Below are positions 27,857-36,800 of a stretch of DNA of 51,205 nucleotides, one piece after another; position 1 is the first letter of the stretch; each line of letters opens with the position of its first letter. The stretch lies in contig CADAGD010000003.1 in the NCBI GenBank assembly GCA_902787375.1, forward strand, positions 1-51,205, read 5' to 3'. Below the pieces are notes generated by a model. The model did not search any database, was not told where the DNA came from, and saw only the letters and a program-made list of their open reading frames with translations. Source of the DNA: an uncultured Eubacteriales bacterium. GTDB taxonomy: Bacteria > Bacillota > Clostridia > Christensenellales > CAG-138. A program made the translations under genes and the position numbers.

Positions 27857-28336
27857 CTACAGCATTTGAACGATCCATGTGATAAGACCGACTATGACCG
27901 AGCTGGTTATTCCGTATACAAGCACGGGTCCTGCGATTGTAAAGAGCTGGGCGCAAACTCCCATCACTATACCCTCGCTGCGATGCTCCATAGCGGGGGC
28001 AACTACCGAGTTTGAAAAACCGGTTATCGGCACGACCGAGCCTGCTCCTGCAACTGTTCCTATTTTGTCATAGACGCCAAGTCCAGTGAGCAGCGCGGCG
28101 ATAAATATCAGCATTACGGAAATGAATGTGCCGCTCGTTTCCCTGTCAAGCTTCAGCCAAACAACTCCTATATCGCCTATAAGCTGTCCAATACAGCATA
28201 TAGCTCCTCCTGTGACGAATGCCAGCGCACATCTTAAAAGAGTACGGCTCTTGGGCATACGCTCCTTTACAAGTTCAAGATACTTTTCATGCTCCGCTTT
28301 TTCCCTCGCGGTGAGCTTTCTCGGTGGTTTCGACAT
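27857..28336 (-). CDS. spoVAC: Stage V sporulation protein AC
   Basis: 159 residues. SpoVAC is an inner spore-membrane protein, part of the channel that moves dipicolinic acid, and in Bacillus a mechanosensitive channel. The basic N-terminus is followed by about four membrane segments and the family core GAGSVVPITGFSNSVVAPAMEHRSEGIVMG-like region (about 97-126). AGGAGGAG precedes the ATG. It stands alone: no spoVAD or spoVAE partner adjoins, so other spoVA genes must be elsewhere. No convincing sigma-G or sigma-F promoter could be read by eye. Confidence 0.9.
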   Translation of the reverse strand: MSKPPRKLTAREKAEHEKYLELVKERMPKSRTLLRCALAFVTGGAICCIGQLIGDIGVVWLKLDRETSGTFISVMLIFIAALLTGLGVYDKIGTVAGAGSVVPITGFSNSVVAPAMEHRSEGIVMGVCAQLFTIAGPVLVYGITSSVIVGLITWIVQML

Positions 28337-28473
28337 ATTAGCTCCTCCTGATTATATTCATTTTATGTCGTTATAAATATAATTCTTCCCGAATATTGAG
28401 CGAAATAAACGGGTTTGTTAAGCGAACACAACTATATATTTCATATATAAAGTCATAATACGCCATTTTGCTC

Positions 28474-28502
28474 TTGACGGAAAACGCGTTTACTTATATA
28501 AT
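28474..28502 (+). promoter_or_regulatory. Sigma-A promoter of rny
   Basis: TTGACG (28474-28479) and TATAAT (28497-28502) with a 17-base spacer. The predicted start near 28509 lies just before an upstream ATG at 28511 and supports the later start of rny. Confidence 0.8.
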
Positions 28503-28576
28503 TATGATACATGTCTTATAGAATGGGTACAGGTATGTACTCATACGACATATTATATATATTGGAGGACTTTGTT

Positions 28577-30127
28577 ATGGAATGGTGGCAAATATTGCTG
28601 TTGGTACTGGGAGGCTTTGTCCTGCTTGGAGCCGGCGTTGCGATAGGCTATTACTACAGAAGAAACATCGCCGAGGCAAAGATAGCCAAGGCGGAGGACG
28701 CGGTCAAGAAGATGATCGACGATGCGCAGAAGCGTGCCGAAACGCTTAAAAAGGAAACCATACTTGAGGCAAAGGAAGAGGTTTACCGCATCAAGACGGA
28801 ACAGGAGAGGGAGAACAAGGAGCGCAGGAACGAGATACAGCGTTCTGAACGCCGTCTTCAGCAGAAGGAGGAGAGCTTTGATAAAAAGCTTGAGAGCCTG
28901 GAAAAACGAGAGGAGCAGCTCAATACAAGGACTAAGGATGTTGAGAAGCTTGAGGCTTCCGCACAGGAGCTTTACGAGCAACAGAAGGGCGAGCTTGAGA
29001 GGATAGCCGCCATGACTGCCGACGAGGCAAAGAGCATCATACTGAACAATGCCGAAAAGGAAGCTCGCCATGATGCGACATTGATGATTCGTGATATTGA
29101 GGCAAAGGCAAAGGCGGAGGCTGACAGGCGTGCTGTCAACATCATTTCAATGGCGATACAGCGTTGTGCCGCCGACCACGTTGCCGAAACGACAATATCC
29201 GTGGTTCCGCTCCCGAATGATGAGATGAAGGGCCGCATAATAGGCCGTGAGGGACGCAATATAAGGACGCTCGAAACCGCGACCGGCGTTGATCTTATTA
29301 TCGACGATACGCCTGAAGCGGTCATACTCTCCGGCTTTGATCCCGTAAGGCGCGAGATAGCGAGGATTGCCCTTGAGAAGCTCATACTGGACGGTCGAAT
29401 CCATCCCGCAAGGATAGAGGAGATGGTCGAGAAGGCAAGGAAGGAAGTTGACAATCAGATACGCGAAGCGGGTGAATCCGCGATATTCGAGGTTGGCGTG
29501 CATGGCTTGCACCATGAGCTTGTAAGGCTGCTCGGACGCCTGAAATACCGCACAAGCTATGGACAGAACGTACTCAAGCACAGCATTGAGGTCGCGCATC
29601 TGGCGGGACTTATGGCAGTCGAGCTTGGTGTAAACGTCCAGCTTGCAAAGCGTGCGGGTCTTCTCCATGATATAGGCAAGGCGGTTGACCATGAGGTCGA
29701 GGGCAGCCATGCGCAGATAGGCGGAGACCTTGCCAAGAAATACCGTGAGAACAACCAGATTGTTCACGCGATACTCGCTCACCACGGCGACGTCGAGCCC
29801 GGCACGGTCGAGGCGGTTCTTGTGCAGGCGGCTGACGCCATAAGCGCGGCACGTCCCGGCGCAAGGCGCGAAACGCTTGAAAATTACATTAAGCGTCTTG
29901 AAAAGCTGGAGGATATCGCCAACTCCTTCGAGGGCGTTGACAAGGTATTTGCTATTCAGGCAGGACGTGAGGTTCGCATTATGGTCAAGCCTGAGAATGT
30001 CAATGACGCCGATACATTGCTTCTTGCAAAGGATATAGTTAAACGTATCGAGTCCGAGCTTGAGTATCCGGGAACGATTAAGGTAAATGTTATCCGCGAA
30101 ACGAGAGCAGTTGAATTTGCGAAGTAA
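28577..30127 (+). CDS. rny: Ribonuclease Y
   Basis: 516 residues, the usual length. Membrane-anchored endoribonuclease that starts mRNA decay in Firmicutes. One membrane helix at about 5-25, a long charged coiled coil to about 190, a KH domain with [15 protein letters not shown], then an HD domain with [12 protein letters not shown]. The ATG at 28577 has GGAGG eight bases upstream; an in-frame ATG at 28511 lies at the transcription start and would spoil the membrane anchor with 22 extra residues. Confidence 0.97.
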   Translation: MEWWQILLLVLGGFVLLGAGVAIGYYYRRNIAEAKIAKAEDAVKKMIDDAQKRAETLKKETILEAKEEVYRIKTEQERENKERRNEIQRSERRLQQKEESFDKKLESLEKREEQLNTRTKDVEKLEASAQELYEQQKGELERIAAMTADEAKSIILNNAEKEARHDATLMIRDIEAKAKAEADRRAVNIISMAIQRCAADHVAETTISVVPLPNDEMKGRIIGREGRNIRTLETATGVDLIIDDTPEAVILSGFDPVRREIARIALEKLILDGRIHPARIEEMVEKARKEVDNQIREAGESAIFEVGVHGLHHELVRLLGRLKYRTSYGQNVLKHSIEVAHLAGLMAVELGVNVQLAKRAGLLHDIGKAVDHEVEGSHAQIGGDLAKKYRENNQIVHAILAHHGDVEPGTVEAVLVQAADAISAARPGARRETLENYIKRLEKLEDIANSFEGVDKVFAIQAGREVRIMVKPENVNDADTLLLAKDIVKRIESELEYPGTIKVNVIRETRAVEFAK

Positions 30128-30149
30128 TCTGTTGCGCAAACAACAGTAA

Positions 30150-30187
30150 CGGCTCCTGTGCATACAATGGCATGGGAGCCGCTTTTG
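30150..30187 (+). terminator. Terminator after rny
   Basis: CGGCTCC (30150-30156) pairs with GGAGCCG (30175-30181), extended inward by five weaker pairs, and is followed by CTTTTG. The short T-run makes partial read-through into the dipeptidase gene likely. Confidence 0.65.
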
Positions 30188-30214
30188 CGGGATGGAGCAA
30201 AACGGGAGGAAGAC

Positions 30215-31132
30215 ATGTATTTTGCCGACGGTCATTGTGATTTTTTATACGGAATGGTGAATGAGGGCTATGATATAGCTAAGCCGGCAGCCGGGCAGTC
30301 GGTGGCGTTGGACAGACTTAAAGCGGGAGGGGTAAAGCTTCAATTCTTTGCCGCATGGATAGACGTCAAGCACAGGCGTTCGTACCTCCAGCAGTTTTTG
30401 AGCATGTACGACGCCTATGAGCGTATGCTTGAGGAGCATACTGAATTTGTTCCGCTGACGAAGGATTTCGATGTTTCGGGCGATAAGATTGCCACCGTGC
30501 TGACCATTGAGGGCGGGGAGGCGATCGAAGGGTATGAGGACATACTCCGATGCGTGCACCGTATGGGCGTTAAGGCGATGACGCTCACATGGAATACAAG
30601 GAATGAGCTTGCAAGCCCCGCGCTCGGAAAGAACAAAAAGGGACTCACATTCCTCGGAAAGAACATTGTCCGCGAGATGGGCAGGCTCGGAATGGCGGTT
30701 GATGTGTCGCACCTCAATGACGCCGGCATAGATGACGTGCTTGCCGAGAATGTCAAGGTGTTTGCCTCCCACTCAAACGCGAGAGCGGTATTCGATTCTC
30801 CGCGTTCGCATTGCGACGCGCATATAAAGGAGATAGCCCGAAGGGGCGGCACAATAGGCGTCAATTTCTACTATAAGCAGTTGACGTCCGAGAGGATGGC
30901 GCATATAGATGATATAGTCCGCCATGCCGAGCATATATGCGAGGTAGGCGGGGTGGAATGCCTTGCCATAGGCTCCGACTTCGACGGCATGGGGCAGTAT
31001 CCTGTGGGTCTTTCAGACCCTTCAATGCTTCCCGCGTTTGCGGATGCTCTCGAAAAAGCGGGAATCAGGGGCGAGGCGCTTGAGGCGGCGTGTTATAAGA
31101 ATCTGATGAGATTCGCAAAATTGCTGTGCTGA
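30215..31132 (+). CDS. Membrane dipeptidase, peptidase family M19
   Basis: 305 residues. Zinc-dependent dipeptidase of the renal-dipeptidase fold. Metal-site motifs: DGHCDF near the N-terminus (usual DGHND), the bridging glutamate in TIEGGEAIEG, DVSHLND, ASHSNAR, and the C-terminal IGSDFDGM. No signal peptide is seen, so it should be cytosolic. GGGAGG is five bases before the ATG; upstream in-frame ATGs at 30158 and 30167 fall inside the terminator stem and are rejected. Confidence 0.9.
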   Translation: MYFADGHCDFLYGMVNEGYDIAKPAAGQSVALDRLKAGGVKLQFFAAWIDVKHRRSYLQQFLSMYDAYERMLEEHTEFVPLTKDFDVSGDKIATVLTIEGGEAIEGYEDILRCVHRMGVKAMTLTWNTRNELASPALGKNKKGLTFLGKNIVREMGRLGMAVDVSHLNDAGIDDVLAENVKVFASHSNARAVFDSPRSHCDAHIKEIARRGGTIGVNFYYKQLTSERMAHIDDIVRHAEHICEVGGVECLAIGSDFDGMGQYPVGLSDPSMLPAFADALEKAGIRGEALEAACYKNLMRFAKLLC

Positions 31133-31208
31133 GCAAGACAGGCGAAAAACGCTTGATGCCCATGTTGGCTTTTTGACACATTGGCGTATGTTAATTTACA
31201 TAAAAAGA

Positions 31209-31217
31209 TGCTATAAT
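31209..31217 (+). promoter_or_regulatory. Extended -10 promoter before the VTC gene
   Basis: TGC-TATAAT at 31209-31217, about 45 bases before the next start. A TTGACA at 31173 is too far upstream (33 bases) to pair with it, so recognition would rest on the extended -10. Confidence 0.5.
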
Positions 31218-31263
31218 GACCGTATAAAATGGCAATAAATGTACTTGAAAGGCAGAAAAAAGT

Positions 31264-31962
31264 ATGATCCAGTCGGTTTTCGAACGGAAGGAGATCAAAT
31301 ACCTTATGGTGGAGCCGCAGATGCGCGCTCTTATTGATATGCTTTCGGACAGGATATACAGCGACGAGTACGGATTAACAACCATATGCAGCATATATTT
31401 TGACACTCCCGATTACAGGCTCATAAGGGAGTCGATAGAAAAGCCGATGTATAAGGAAAAGCTGAGGCTGAGAACCTATGGGACTCCCAAAAGGGACAGC
31501 ACGGCGTTTGTTGAGCTGAAAAAGAAGTTTGACGGCATCGTCTATAAAAGACGTGAAACCCTGCCCTATGAGGAAGCGATGCGGTTCCTATGCTTCAGAG
31601 AAAAACCGAGCAGGTGGAGCCAGATATTCAGCGAGATAGATTGGACGCTCGAACACTATGGAACGCTTGAACCGGCCATGATTCTGTGCTATGATAGGAT
31701 AGCGTACAGGGCTTTTGAAAACGACGACGTAAGGATAACATTTGATCTTAATACGAGATTCAGGAACTATGAGCTTGATCTGCTCAAGGGAACATACGGC
31801 GAGCGGCTTATGGGGGATGACGAGCTTATAATGGAGCTGAAGATTTCGGAGGCTATGCCGCTCTGGCTGTCAAACGCATTGGACGAGCTTAGGATTTATC
31901 CGGGCACATATACAAAATACGGTAATGCCTATAAAAGGCTTTTGATTGGAGGAAGCTTATGA
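31264..31962 (+). CDS. VTC-domain (polyphosphate polymerase-like) protein
   Basis: 232 residues. The VTC fold is a tunnel of the CYTH/triphosphate-tunnel type. Typical parts: ERKEIKYL at the start (Glu-x-Lys), ICSIYFDTPDYRLIR, KEKLRLRTYG, AFVELKKKFDGIVYKRR and a late MELKI. In fungi such domains make polyphosphate from ATP at a membrane; bacterial members next to DUF4956 proteins are presumed to do the same or handle another phosphate chain. Overlap of four bases with the next gene implies a functional pair. Confidence 0.82.
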   Translation: MIQSVFERKEIKYLMVEPQMRALIDMLSDRIYSDEYGLTTICSIYFDTPDYRLIRESIEKPMYKEKLRLRTYGTPKRDSTAFVELKKKFDGIVYKRRETLPYEEAMRFLCFREKPSRWSQIFSEIDWTLEHYGTLEPAMILCYDRIAYRAFENDDVRITFDLNTRFRNYELDLLKGTYGERLMGDDELIMELKISEAMPLWLSNALDELRIYPGTYTKYGNAYKRLLIGGSL

Positions 31963-32651
31963 TTTCGGATGGTATTTTTACAAGTTTGTTGCTGCATGAG
32001 GGCTATATAGTGCCGAATGCTTTGATGCTTGCTGTCTGCATGTTTGCCGCGCTCCTGCTCGGCTTGGCGGTATCGGTGCTCTATATGTACAGGAACGCTT
32101 TCAACAAGGGCTTTGCGGTAACATTGGTGTTGCTTCCCATGATAGTGGCATCCGTTGTTTCGGTAGTGAACGGCAACATAGGCATGGGTATAGTCATGGG
32201 TGGCGCGTTCGGACTTGTAAGGTTCCGTTCGGCTCAGGGAACAGCCCGCGATATTCTCTCGATATTCCTTTCCATGGCGACAGGACTTATCTGCGGTTCA
32301 GGATATGTGCTTTTTGCCGTTATAATGGTGGCTCTTGTATGCGTCATTGGGTTTATACTTCTCAAGACGGGCTTTGCTCAAAAGAGCTTCCGTCAGCGCG
32401 AGCTTCGCATAACCGTACCCGAAAGCTTAGACTATACCAACTCATTCAATGATATTCTCAAAAAGTACACGTCGGAGTATGAGCTTGAGAAGGTAAAGAC
32501 CACAAATATGGGAAGTCTTTACAAACTATACTATCGGATAAGCCTCAGAAATGTCAAGGATGAAAAGCATATGATGGACGAGATAAGGACGCGCAACGGC
32601 AATCTTGAGATAATTTGCGGCGTTATAGATACCTCAAAGCCGGAGCTGTAA
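31959..32651 (+). CDS. DUF4956 membrane protein
   Basis: 230 residues: four membrane helices in the first 150 residues, including GMGIVMGGAFGLVRFRSAQGTARDI, the family's most conserved loop, then a soluble C-terminus. It starts within the VTC gene (ATGA overlap) and is likely its membrane partner. Function is otherwise unknown. The CotH-type kinase sometimes found as a third partner is not present. Confidence 0.78.
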   Translation: MISDGIFTSLLLHEGYIVPNALMLAVCMFAALLLGLAVSVLYMYRNAFNKGFAVTLVLLPMIVASVVSVVNGNIGMGIVMGGAFGLVRFRSAQGTARDILSIFLSMATGLICGSGYVLFAVIMVALVCVIGFILLKTGFAQKSFRQRELRITVPESLDYTNSFNDILKKYTSEYELEKVKTTNMGSLYKLYYRISLRNVKDEKHMMDEIRTRNGNLEIICGVIDTSKPEL

Positions 32652-32652
32652 T

Positions 32653-33927
32653 ATGGACGGAGCCTTTTATGAGGAGCTTTTGGAGTTTGCCGTATCGCTT
32701 GCGAACAAGCTTCAAGCCTGCGGCGCGGAAACATACCGTGTTGAGGAAACTATAGTAAGGATAATCGAGGCATACGGACAGAAGAAGGTGGACACATTTG
32801 TCATACCGAGCTGCATAATGGCGAGCCTTGAAACATCCGACGGCAAGATGATAACCAAGATACGAAGGCTCAAGGGCGGGGACACGATGCTGGACGGCAT
32901 TGAGAAATACTCGTCGCTTTGCCGCAGAATATGCAACGAAAAGCCCGATATGACGGAGGCGAGAAAGCTCCTGCGTGATACGGAAAAGAGCGTTTGCGTA
33001 TACAGCACATTCATCTACTATTTATCCGCCTTCCTTATAGGGGCGGGTTTTGGTATATTTTTTGGCGGGACTCTTATGGAGATGCTTGCGGCGGGCATAT
33101 GCGGCCTAGCAACGGGAGCATCCCTGAGGTTTATGAGCAAATTCAATGCCAATACCTATTTTAAGTCGTTTGTCAGCAGCTTTATACTGGGCTTCCTTGC
33201 AAACGTGCTTGCGGCGATAGGCATAGGAAAAAATGCCGATATAGCAACAATAGGCGCGCTTATGATACTCGTTCCCGGATTCCTGTTTACGAACAGCTTG
33301 AGGGACATAATCTATGGGGATACAATGAGCGGTGTGAACCGCCTTGTTCAGGTTTTGATAATAGCTGTAGCCATAGTTGTTGGAACGAGCGCGTCGGTAT
33401 CGCTTTCAAGGCAGCTTTTCCCAAGCATTGACACGGGGCTTATTCCAATAGATCATCCGCTTTTTATACAATGCGTGGCGGGACTGATAGGAACGCTTGG
33501 CTTCGGTCTGATGTTCAATATGCACGGACGCGGCATCCCGCTTGCGCTCATGGGCAGCATAATCTCATGGGTGGTTTGCAGCTTATGTATGCAAAACGGC
33601 ATTGATGAGAGCGTCAGCTATCTCATAGCGGCGGCAAGCTCATCCTTCTATGCCGAGATAATGGCAAGAGTGAGAAAGTTCCCCGCGACAAGCTATCTGC
33701 TTTGTGCGCTGGTACCGCTGATTCCGGGAGCGGGCATCTATTATACAATGGACTTCATTCGCAGGGGCATGGGCGCGGAGGCGTACGCAAAGGGCATGTC
33801 AACTGCTTCCATAGCGGGAGCGATGGCTATAGGCGTACTGCTCATATCAACCGCGTTCCGCATGTGGGGAGTTTGGAAGAAGAGCAAGATAAAAATGGAA
33901 GGCATGGGCAAGGGCGCGAAGAAATAA
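32653..33927 (+). CDS. Threonine/serine exporter family protein (ThrE type)
   Basis: 424 residues. The N-terminal half (about 1-125) is the soluble YjjP-like part with CGAETYRVEETI. The membrane half has about ten helices covering both the YjjP and YjjB modules, which are separate proteins in E. coli; the fused form resembles corynebacterial ThrE. The DUF4956 stop and this ATG are separated by one base, so all three genes form an operon. Substrate is inferred from family only. Confidence 0.85.
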   Translation: MDGAFYEELLEFAVSLANKLQACGAETYRVEETIVRIIEAYGQKKVDTFVIPSCIMASLETSDGKMITKIRRLKGGDTMLDGIEKYSSLCRRICNEKPDMTEARKLLRDTEKSVCVYSTFIYYLSAFLIGAGFGIFFGGTLMEMLAAGICGLATGASLRFMSKFNANTYFKSFVSSFILGFLANVLAAIGIGKNADIATIGALMILVPGFLFTNSLRDIIYGDTMSGVNRLVQVLIIAVAIVVGTSASVSLSRQLFPSIDTGLIPIDHPLFIQCVAGLIGTLGFGLMFNMHGRGIPLALMGSIISWVVCSLCMQNGIDESVSYLIAAASSSFYAEIMARVRKFPATSYLLCALVPLIPGAGIYYTMDFIRRGMGAEAYAKGMSTASIAGAMAIGVLLISTAFRMWGVWKKSKIKMEGMGKGAKK

Positions 33928-33948
33928 TGCTGCCCATGAGAGGCGCGT

Positions 33949-36591
33949 TTGGAAAGAATCGTAATAGGTATGCTGGCGCATGTTGACGCCGGTAAAACGA
34001 CATTATCGGAAGCATTGCTGTTTAAATCCGGCGTTACCAGAAATCTGGGAAGGGTCGATCACAGGGATGCTTTTTTGGATACCCATAAAATTGAGAGGGA
34101 GCGCGGCATTACGATATTCTCCAAGCAGGCTCAGCTTACAATAGGGGATAAGTCGGTAACGCTGATGGATACACCGGGGCATGTGGATTTTTCCACAGAA
34201 GCGGAGCGAGTGCTTCGCGCGCTCGATTATGCCATACTGGTCGTAAGCGCGGCAGACGGAGTCCAGACGCATACGCTGACGCTTTGGAAGCTGCTTAAAA
34301 GGCATCATACACCGGTGTTCATATTCGTCAATAAAATGGATTTGCCATGCCCGGAGCGGTCCGCGATAATGAATAAGCTTAAAACAGCATTGGACGGGGC
34401 ATGCGTGGATTTCACGGAGGCTGTCAGTCTGAGGGATGAAAACATTGCGACATGTGACGAGGGCTTGATGGAGGCGTTCCTGCAAAGCGGCAGGCTTTCC
34501 GACGCCCGAATAATGTCGGCTGTAAGGCATGGATTGGTCTATCCGGTCTATTTCGGCTCCGCCTTAAAGCTTGAAGGAGTGGAGGAGCTTATGAACGGAA
34601 TCGCCGCATATACCTCCATGCCGGATTATCCGAAGGATTTTGGCGCAAGGGTGATCAAAATAACGCATTCGGAAGGAACGCGGCTCACATTTATGAAGAT
34701 TACGGGCGGCAGGCTCACGGCAAAGCAGGCTATTACAAACCGGAGCGCAACCGTTTCCGAGAATGACGTTTGGGAGGAAAAAGCGGATCAGCTAAGGCTC
34801 TACTCGGGCGCTAAATACATTGCGGCTCAGGAGGTTTTGGCAGGCTCAGTCGTAGCCGTAACAGGACTCACGCGCACATACGCCGGAGAGGGGCTTGGTA
34901 TAGAGGCAGGAGTAAGCCAATCATGCCTCAATCCGGTGCTGTCATACTCGCTCAAGCTCGCGGAAAACGATAAGGCAACCGTCTATGAAGCATACAGGCG
35001 TATTTCGATATTGCGCGAGGAGGACCCTCAGCTCGGAATCGAGTGGGATGACGCCAACTCCGAGATAAAAGTACACCTGATGGGAGAAATCCAATGTGAG
35101 GTTCTCCGCAGGATAATACTCGAACGCTTCGGATTATCGGTCGATTTTGGACCGGGAGCAGTCATGTACCGCGAAACCATAGCGGACGCTGTCGAGGGAA
35201 TAGGGCACTTTGAACCCTTGCGGCATTTTGCCCATGTCGAGCTTCGCTTGGAGCCGCTTCCGCCGAACAGCGGTATACAGCTTGAAACGGAACTGCCGCA
35301 GAATGAGCTGTCAAGAAACTGGCAAAGGCAGATACTCTCACAGCTTGTGGAGAAAAAGCATAGGGGAGTGCTTACAGGCTCCCCGCTGACCGACGTCAGG
35401 ATAATACTTACGGGCGGCAAAGCTCACATAAAGCATACCGAAGGCGGAGATTTCCGTCAGGCGGCTTGCCGAGCGGTGAGAAACGCGCTTATGTTTGCTC
35501 AAAACGTGCTGCTTGAGCCCTATTATCAATTCAGCCTTGAAGTGCCGGATGAGTGCGTGGGCAGAGCCATGAGCGATATAAAGCGCATGGAGGGCGAGTT
35601 CGGACTTCCCGAAAAGCAAGGGGAGCTGTCCGTCATAAACGGCGAGGCTCCCGTATCGGAAATAATGTATTACGCCAAGGATGTCGCGGCTTATACACAT
35701 GGAAGGGGGAAAATCTCTTTTGAATCAGCCATGTATAAGCCATGCCATAATGCACGGACAGTCATTGAAAGCAGGGACTATTCTCCGGAAGCCGACCTTG
35801 ATAACTCTCCGGATTCCGTATTCTGTGCCGCCGGAGCGGGTTTTACGGTAAAATGGTTCGATGTAGCGGCGTATATGAAAAGGGCAAAATCAAGCCCCAA
35901 TGAGAAAATGCCAACCGCAAAGCCCAAACGCGGCGATTATGACGAGGAGGCGGAGCTTCAGGCGATTTTCGAGCGCACATACGGAACAGCCGACAGAAGC
36001 CTTTTCAGGCAGAGCAAAAAGGCTGTCCGGCAAATAGATGATGCGCCGAGGGAAATCGGGGAGGAGTACATACTCGTTGACGGATATAACGTGATATTCG
36101 CGTGGGAGAGCCTGCGAAGGGTCGCCGCCGATTCGATAGACTCCGCTCGTGAAGCACTTATACGCATGATGATAAACTATGCCGCGCTCAGAAAAACCAC
36201 GTTGATACTCGTCTTTGACGCCTATAAGGTTACGGGCGGCAGGGAAAGCGTCGAAAACGACGGAGGCATATACATAGTCTACACAAGGGAAAGCGAAATA
36301 GCCGATGTGTTCATAGAAAGAGCCGTAAGAAAGCTCAGCGACAGCAAAAAAAACATACGGGTGGTTACTTCGGATGGACTTGAACAGCTCATAGTCATGG
36401 GCAAAGGAGCTTTGCGAGTCCCCGCCTCAGCCTTCGAAAAAGAGGTGAGCCTCTCCAATGAGAGCTTGTCAAATATGATGCAAAAGCTCCGAACCGAGGG
36501 GAAAACCGTACTCCATCTTTGGCAGAAGCTTGCGCAAAAAACCGATGAGGATTCAATACACTGCGGTGCAAACAGTACCGTTGTGGAATAG
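33949..36591 (+). CDS. TetM/EF-G-like translational GTPase fused to a YacP/Rae1-like NYN nuclease domain
   Basis: 880 residues from TTG (GAGAGG five bases upstream). Residues 1-650 follow EF-G and ribosomal protection proteins: G1 AHVDAGKTT (10-18), switch region ERERGITI, G3 DTPGH (74-78), G4 NKMD (128-131), then domains II-V with HTEGGDF in the domain IV loop and LLEPYYQF as in TetM. A low-complexity linker (about 650-700) leads to an NYN domain (about 705-865) with LVDGYNVIF, LVFDAYKV, ADVFIERAV and VTSDGLEQ, matching YacP/Rae1, the ribosome A-site mRNA endonuclease of Bacillus. Tetracycline resistance cannot be assumed: the domain IV loop is closer to EF-G than to TetM. A ribosome-rescue GTPase-nuclease is the likelier role, by inference. 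Confidence 0.85.
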   Translation: MERIVIGMLAHVDAGKTTLSEALLFKSGVTRNLGRVDHRDAFLDTHKIERERGITIFSKQAQLTIGDKSVTLMDTPGHVDFSTEAERVLRALDYAILVVSAADGVQTHTLTLWKLLKRHHTPVFIFVNKMDLPCPERSAIMNKLKTALDGACVDFTEAVSLRDENIATCDEGLMEAFLQSGRLSDARIMSAVRHGLVYPVYFGSALKLEGVEELMNGIAAYTSMPDYPKDFGARVIKITHSEGTRLTFMKITGGRLTAKQAITNRSATVSENDVWEEKADQLRLYSGAKYIAAQEVLAGSVVAVTGLTRTYAGEGLGIEAGVSQSCLNPVLSYSLKLAENDKATVYEAYRRISILREEDPQLGIEWDDANSEIKVHLMGEIQCEVLRRIILERFGLSVDFGPGAVMYRETIADAVEGIGHFEPLRHFAHVELRLEPLPPNSGIQLETELPQNELSRNWQRQILSQLVEKKHRGVLTGSPLTDVRIILTGGKAHIKHTEGGDFRQAACRAVRNALMFAQNVLLEPYYQFSLEVPDECVGRAMSDIKRMEGEFGLPEKQGELSVINGEAPVSEIMYYAKDVAAYTHGRGKISFESAMYKPCHNARTVIESRDYSPEADLDNSPDSVFCAAGAGFTVKWFDVAAYMKRAKSSPNEKMPTAKPKRGDYDEEAELQAIFERTYGTADRSLFRQSKKAVRQIDDAPREIGEEYILVDGYNVIFAWESLRRVAADSIDSAREALIRMMINYAALRKTTLILVFDAYKVTGGRESVENDGGIYIVYTRESEIADVFIERAVRKLSDSKKNIRVVTSDGLEQLIVMGKGALRVPASAFEKEVSLSNESLSNMMQKLRTEGKTVLHLWQKLAQKTDEDSIHCGANSTVVE

Positions 36592-36638
36592 CGCAGCCAC
36601 TATAACAAAATATATCGTCCGTTTGACCGCTTTTGCTC

Positions 36639-36667
36639 TTGACATACACCGTGAAGCGATGTATAAT
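36639..36667 (+). promoter_or_regulatory. Consensus sigma-A promoter of tRNA-Leu
   Basis: TTGACA (36639-36644), 17 bases, TATAAT (36662-36667): both hexamers are perfect. The start would be about 36674, some 14 bases before the tRNA. Confidence 0.88.
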
Positions 36668-36687
36668 AACTCTCGCAGAAAAAAAGC

Positions 36688-36770
36688 GCGGTCGTGGCGG
36701 AATAGGCAGACGCGTACGTTTGAGGGGCGTATGGGAGACCGTATGGGTTCAAGTCCCATCGACCGCACCA
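36688..36770 (+). tRNA. tRNA-Leu (GAG)
   Basis: 83 bases with encoded CCA. Acceptor stem GCGGTCG (36688-36694) pairs with CGACCGC (36760-36766), discriminator A, CCA at 36768-36770. The anticodon loop TTGAGGG has GAG at 36722-36724. The long variable arm (GGGAGACCG region) and GGTTCAAGTCC T-arm are typical of class II leucine tRNA. It marks the border between core genes and the accessory block. Confidence 0.95.
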
Positions 36771-36800
36771 AAAATCCGGGTTTCTCAACCCGGATTTTTC
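36771..36800 (+). terminator. Terminator of tRNA-Leu
   Basis: Twelve pairs (36771-36782 with 36787-36798) around TCTC, with CCCGG in the stem and a TTTTT end. The A-run on the 5' side would let it work on the other strand too. Confidence 0.92.

Noticed and set aside
30158-30214. An upstream start for the M19 dipeptidase
   Set aside because: The extra codons lie within the rny terminator stem, and GGGAGG serves the ATG at 30215.
31173-31201. TTGACA upstream of the VTC gene as a paired -35
   Set aside because: The position for a -10 at 17 bases is TTACAT, a poor match; the extended -10 further down is better.
33949-36591. Calling the GTPase a tetracycline resistance gene
   Set aside because: Similarity to TetM is real, but the domain IV loop is EF-G-like and the NYN fusion points elsewhere.
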